From Alistipes sp. (GTDB lineage: Bacteria > Bacteroidota > Bacteroidia > Bacteroidales > Rikenellaceae), in the NCBI GenBank assembly GCA_017561105.1, contig JAFZDR010000174.1:1-8641 (forward strand): a stretch of DNA of 8,641 nt, given 5' to 3'. The notes beneath the pieces are model-generated. The model had not been told where the DNA came from. It searched no databases and was given only the letters and a program-made list of their open reading frames with translations. Both the position numbers and the translations under genes were made by a program. Below are positions 6,797-8,641 of this stretch, piece after piece (positions within the stretch are counted from its first letter, which is position 1; each line of letters opens with the position of its first letter).

Positions 6797-7660
6797 ATGA
6801 AGCGTTTAGCGATTATTATCGCAATATTGTGCCTCGCTATGCCTGCAATGGCAAAGCCGAAGGCCGAGATTAAGAGTCAGTGGCGAGGTGCGCGTGTGGC
6901 GTACCTCGGCGACTCTATCACCGACAAGCGTCAGGTGGAGAAGGGTGTAAATGATACCTATTGGCTCTATCTCGAGTCGATACTCGGTATCAAATCGTAC
7001 ATCTATGGCATCAGCGGCCATCAGTGGAAGCATATCCCCGGCCAGACCGACAAGCTTATCAAGGAGCACGGTCAGGAGGTGGATGCGATTATGATCTTTG
7101 TAGGCACAAACGACTACAACGCAAATGTACCTCTCGGAGAGTGGTACTCGGAAGAGCCTGTAGAGGTAGAGGTTACAGGACCTAAGAAGTCAAAATCGGG
7201 TGTTATAAAGAGTCGAATGAAGCGCACTATTCTCATGGATAACAACACCGTGCGTGGCCGCATCAATATCGCAATGGCGAAGTTGAAGGCAGCCTACCCT
7301 ACCAAGCAGATTATTCTTCTGACACCTATACATAGAGGAACTGCACTCCTCAGCGATTGGAATATCCAGCCTGACGAGATGCATGCAAATGGCGTAGGCG
7401 AATATATCGACGCCTATGTAGATGTTGTGAAGGAGGCGGGCAATGTATGGGCAGTGCCGGTTATCGACCTCAACTCAATCTGCGGATTGTATCCGTTGGA
7501 GGAGTCAAGCGCACTCTATTGGCGCAAACCTTCACTCGAGAAGAGCGAGAAATCGGGCAAGGGTCGAATTGACCGCTTACACCCTAACAGCGCAGGACAT
7601 CTTCGCATGGCACGATGCCTTGCATATCAGTTGCTTGGCTATCCCGCAAAATTGGACTAA
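6797..7660 (+). CDS. Secreted SGNH/GDSL-family hydrolase (probable esterase)
   Basis: 287 residues. The start at 6797 is chosen because it gives a textbook signal peptide (KR, hydrophobic 4-17, cleavage after AMA at 17-19). The open frame continues upstream to 6623, but only as an out-of-frame overlap with proS. SGNH blocks are present: block I YLGDSIT with nucleophile S40; block II YGISGHQW (G71 or G74); block III GTNDYN with G103 and N105; block V IDRLHPNSAGH with D259 and H262. The family cleaves ester bonds, often acetyl groups on carbohydrates or lipid esters, and the signal peptide puts it in the periplasm or outside. A charged segment at about 112-150 (acidic EEPVEVEV, then Lys/Arg-rich) sits between blocks III and V. 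The one-base gap to proS means it is translated from the same message, probably by coupling. A Cys at position 12 lies in AILC, which is not a good lipobox. The substrate is unknown. Confidence 0.9.
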   Translation: MKRLAIIIAILCLAMPAMAKPKAEIKSQWRGARVAYLGDSITDKRQVEKGVNDTYWLYLESILGIKSYIYGISGHQWKHIPGQTDKLIKEHGQEVDAIMIFVGTNDYNANVPLGEWYSEEPVEVEVTGPKKSKSGVIKSRMKRTILMDNNTVRGRINIAMAKLKAAYPTKQIILLTPIHRGTALLSDWNIQPDEMHANGVGEYIDAYVDVVKEAGNVWAVPVIDLNSICGLYPLEESSALYWRKPSLEKSEKSGKGRIDRLHPNSAGHLRMARCLAYQLLGYPAKLD

Positions 7661-7663
7661 AAT

Positions 7664-8566
7664 ATGCAGAACAGCACGACTGACACACGAACAAAACAGA
7701 TATACCGAGTAACCTTGCTCGGTATGTTTGTCAATATGGTACTCTTCGCCTTCAAACTCGTTGCGGGTATTGTCGGCCGAAGTGGAGCCATGATTGCCGA
7801 CGCAGTACACTCTGCATCGGACTTCGCAACCGATATTGTGGTATTGGTCTTTGTGCGTATCAGCTCGAAACCTCGCGACGACGACCATAAGTGGGGACAC
7901 GGCAAGTACGAAACCCTTGCATCACTTCTTATTGGCGTAGGATTATTCGCCGTAGGTGTCGATCTTCTTATGGATAGCGCACTGAAAATCAAGGCTGTTG
8001 CAGGTGGTGAGATACTGCCACGCCCCGGTGCTATAGCCATTGTGGCAGCAGCAGTGTCGATTGTAGTGAAGGAGGCTCTCTACCAATATACCGCGCATAG
8101 AGGCAAGGCCTTGGAGAGCCCGTCGGTTGTGGCTAACGCCTGGCATCATCGTAGCGATGCGCTCTCATCTATCGGCGCATTGGTTGGTATCGGTTTGGCC
8201 TATTTCCTTGGTGAGAAGTGGTGTATTGCCGACCCGATTGCGGCAATTGTGGTAGCTGCACTTATTATAAAGGTAGCAATCGACCTCTGCAGCACGGCGC
8301 TTGCCGAGTTGCTCGAGAAGAGTTTGCCACGCGCAACCGAAGAGGAGATTATCTCCATTATATCGGCCACACCTTATGTATATAAGCCGCACAATCTTCG
8401 TACTCGTCGCATTGGATCAAACATCGCAATCGAGGTTCATATCCGCGTTGATGGCGCAATGACGGTACAGGACTCGCACGAAATTTCGCGAGAAATCGAA
8501 CATTCGCTCCGTGCTCGTTTTGGCGAGCAGACAGCCGTTGCAATACATATTGAGCCACTGAAATAG
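7664..8566 (+). CDS. Cation diffusion facilitator (CDF) family metal exporter
   Basis: 300-residue inner-membrane protein that exchanges divalent metal, probably Zn2+, for protons. Membrane segments are visible at about 16-38, 40-64, 85-108, 122-140, 165-185 and 190-210, followed by a cytoplasmic dimerisation domain to the end. TM2 carries ADAVHSASDFATD with H49 and D53; TM5 carries AWHHRSDALSSIG with H161 and D165. The paired HxxxD motifs form a tetrahedral site as in zinc-transporting ZnT/ZitB proteins, whereas manganese-type members have DxxxD. The loop DDHKWGHGKYE (73-83) is the family's conserved segment after TM2. Length is normal (about 300). It begins 3 bp after the hydrolase stop, so it is co-transcribed with proS and the hydrolase. 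No metal-responsive operator is seen directly upstream. Iron, cobalt or cadmium cannot be excluded. Confidence 0.94.
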   Translation: MQNSTTDTRTKQIYRVTLLGMFVNMVLFAFKLVAGIVGRSGAMIADAVHSASDFATDIVVLVFVRISSKPRDDDHKWGHGKYETLASLLIGVGLFAVGVDLLMDSALKIKAVAGGEILPRPGAIAIVAAAVSIVVKEALYQYTAHRGKALESPSVVANAWHHRSDALSSIGALVGIGLAYFLGEKWCIADPIAAIVVAALIIKVAIDLCSTALAELLEKSLPRATEEEIISIISATPYVYKPHNLRTRRIGSNIAIEVHIRVDGAMTVQDSHEISREIEHSLRARFGEQTAVAIHIEPLK

Positions 8567-8592
8567 CGATTTAGATGTTGTAAATGTCGTAA

Positions 8593-8621
8593 TTTCACCG
8601 CCCACTTTGGGCGTTTCACCG
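8593..8621 (+). terminator. Small hairpin flanked by 8-bp direct repeats after the CDF gene
   Basis: CGCCCA (8599-8604), loop CTT, TGGGCG (8608-8613) forms a GC-rich 6-bp stem 32 nt after the stop, followed by only three T residues. TTTCACCG occurs on each side (8593-8600 and 8614-8621), exactly 21 bp apart. The position suits the 3' end of the proS-hydrolase-CDF transcript. The short stem and weak T run make termination uncertain, and the repeats could instead belong to a promoter region of a gene beyond the right edge. Confidence 0.45.
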
Positions 8622-8641
8622 ATACAATAAAATATCCTAAT

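Noticed and set aside
6797..6850. Lipoprotein signal in the hydrolase (Cys at residue 12)
   Set aside because: The residues before the Cys (AIL) do not fit a lipobox, and a good AMA signal-peptidase I site lies at residues 17-19.

Overview
The window looks like a chromosomal segment of a Bacteroidota bacterium, most likely order Bacteroidales. Four things support this. A SusC/RagA-type TonB-linked outer-membrane protein occupies the left quarter. Promoters match the Bacteroidetes consensus (TTTG, about 20 nt, TAnnTTTG). Shine-Dalgarno sites are weak or absent, with A-rich leaders instead. The prolyl-tRNA synthetase is of the archaeal/eukaryotic type. Coding regions are of moderate GC and intergenic DNA is strongly AT-rich. 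I cannot fix the genus; Alistipes or a related group is only a guess.

Layout: (1) 1-2327, minus strand: the N-terminal ~775 residues of a SusC-like transporter. Its reading frame is intact and runs off the left edge, so a SusD-like partner would be expected beyond the window. (2) 2328-2745: AT-rich divergent intergenic region with one good promoter facing left, containing a dyad in its spacer, and a -7 element facing right. (3) 2746-3690: purC (SAICAR synthetase, purine synthesis). (4) 3717-3744: a strong 12-bp hairpin with a GAAA loop. (5) 3761-5191: an exported metallophosphatase/5'-nucleotidase-family protein whose start region contains a perfect 20-bp palindrome. (6) 5192-5310: a leader region with a hairpin, a -7 element, a heptamer tandem repeat and overlapping mini-ORFs. 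(7) 5311-8566: three tightly packed plus-strand genes with gaps of 1 and 3 bp: proS, a secreted SGNH/GDSL hydrolase, and a cation diffusion facilitator (CDF) metal exporter. (8) 8567-8641: a short tail with a small hairpin flanked by 8-bp direct repeats.

The genes do not form one obvious pathway. purC and the phosphatase share a nucleotide theme but are separated by a strong hairpin. proS, the hydrolase and the exporter are arranged as an operon although their functions are unrelated. The SusC protein belongs to a separate leftward nutrient-uptake unit. I found no transposase, integrase, CRISPR array, tRNA, rRNA or toxin-antitoxin signature. I do not see a clearly new biological system. The points most worth a second look are the proS leader, the palindrome at the start of the phosphatase gene, the dyad in the susC-like promoter, and departures from family consensus in the phosphatase and prolyl-tRNA synthetase.
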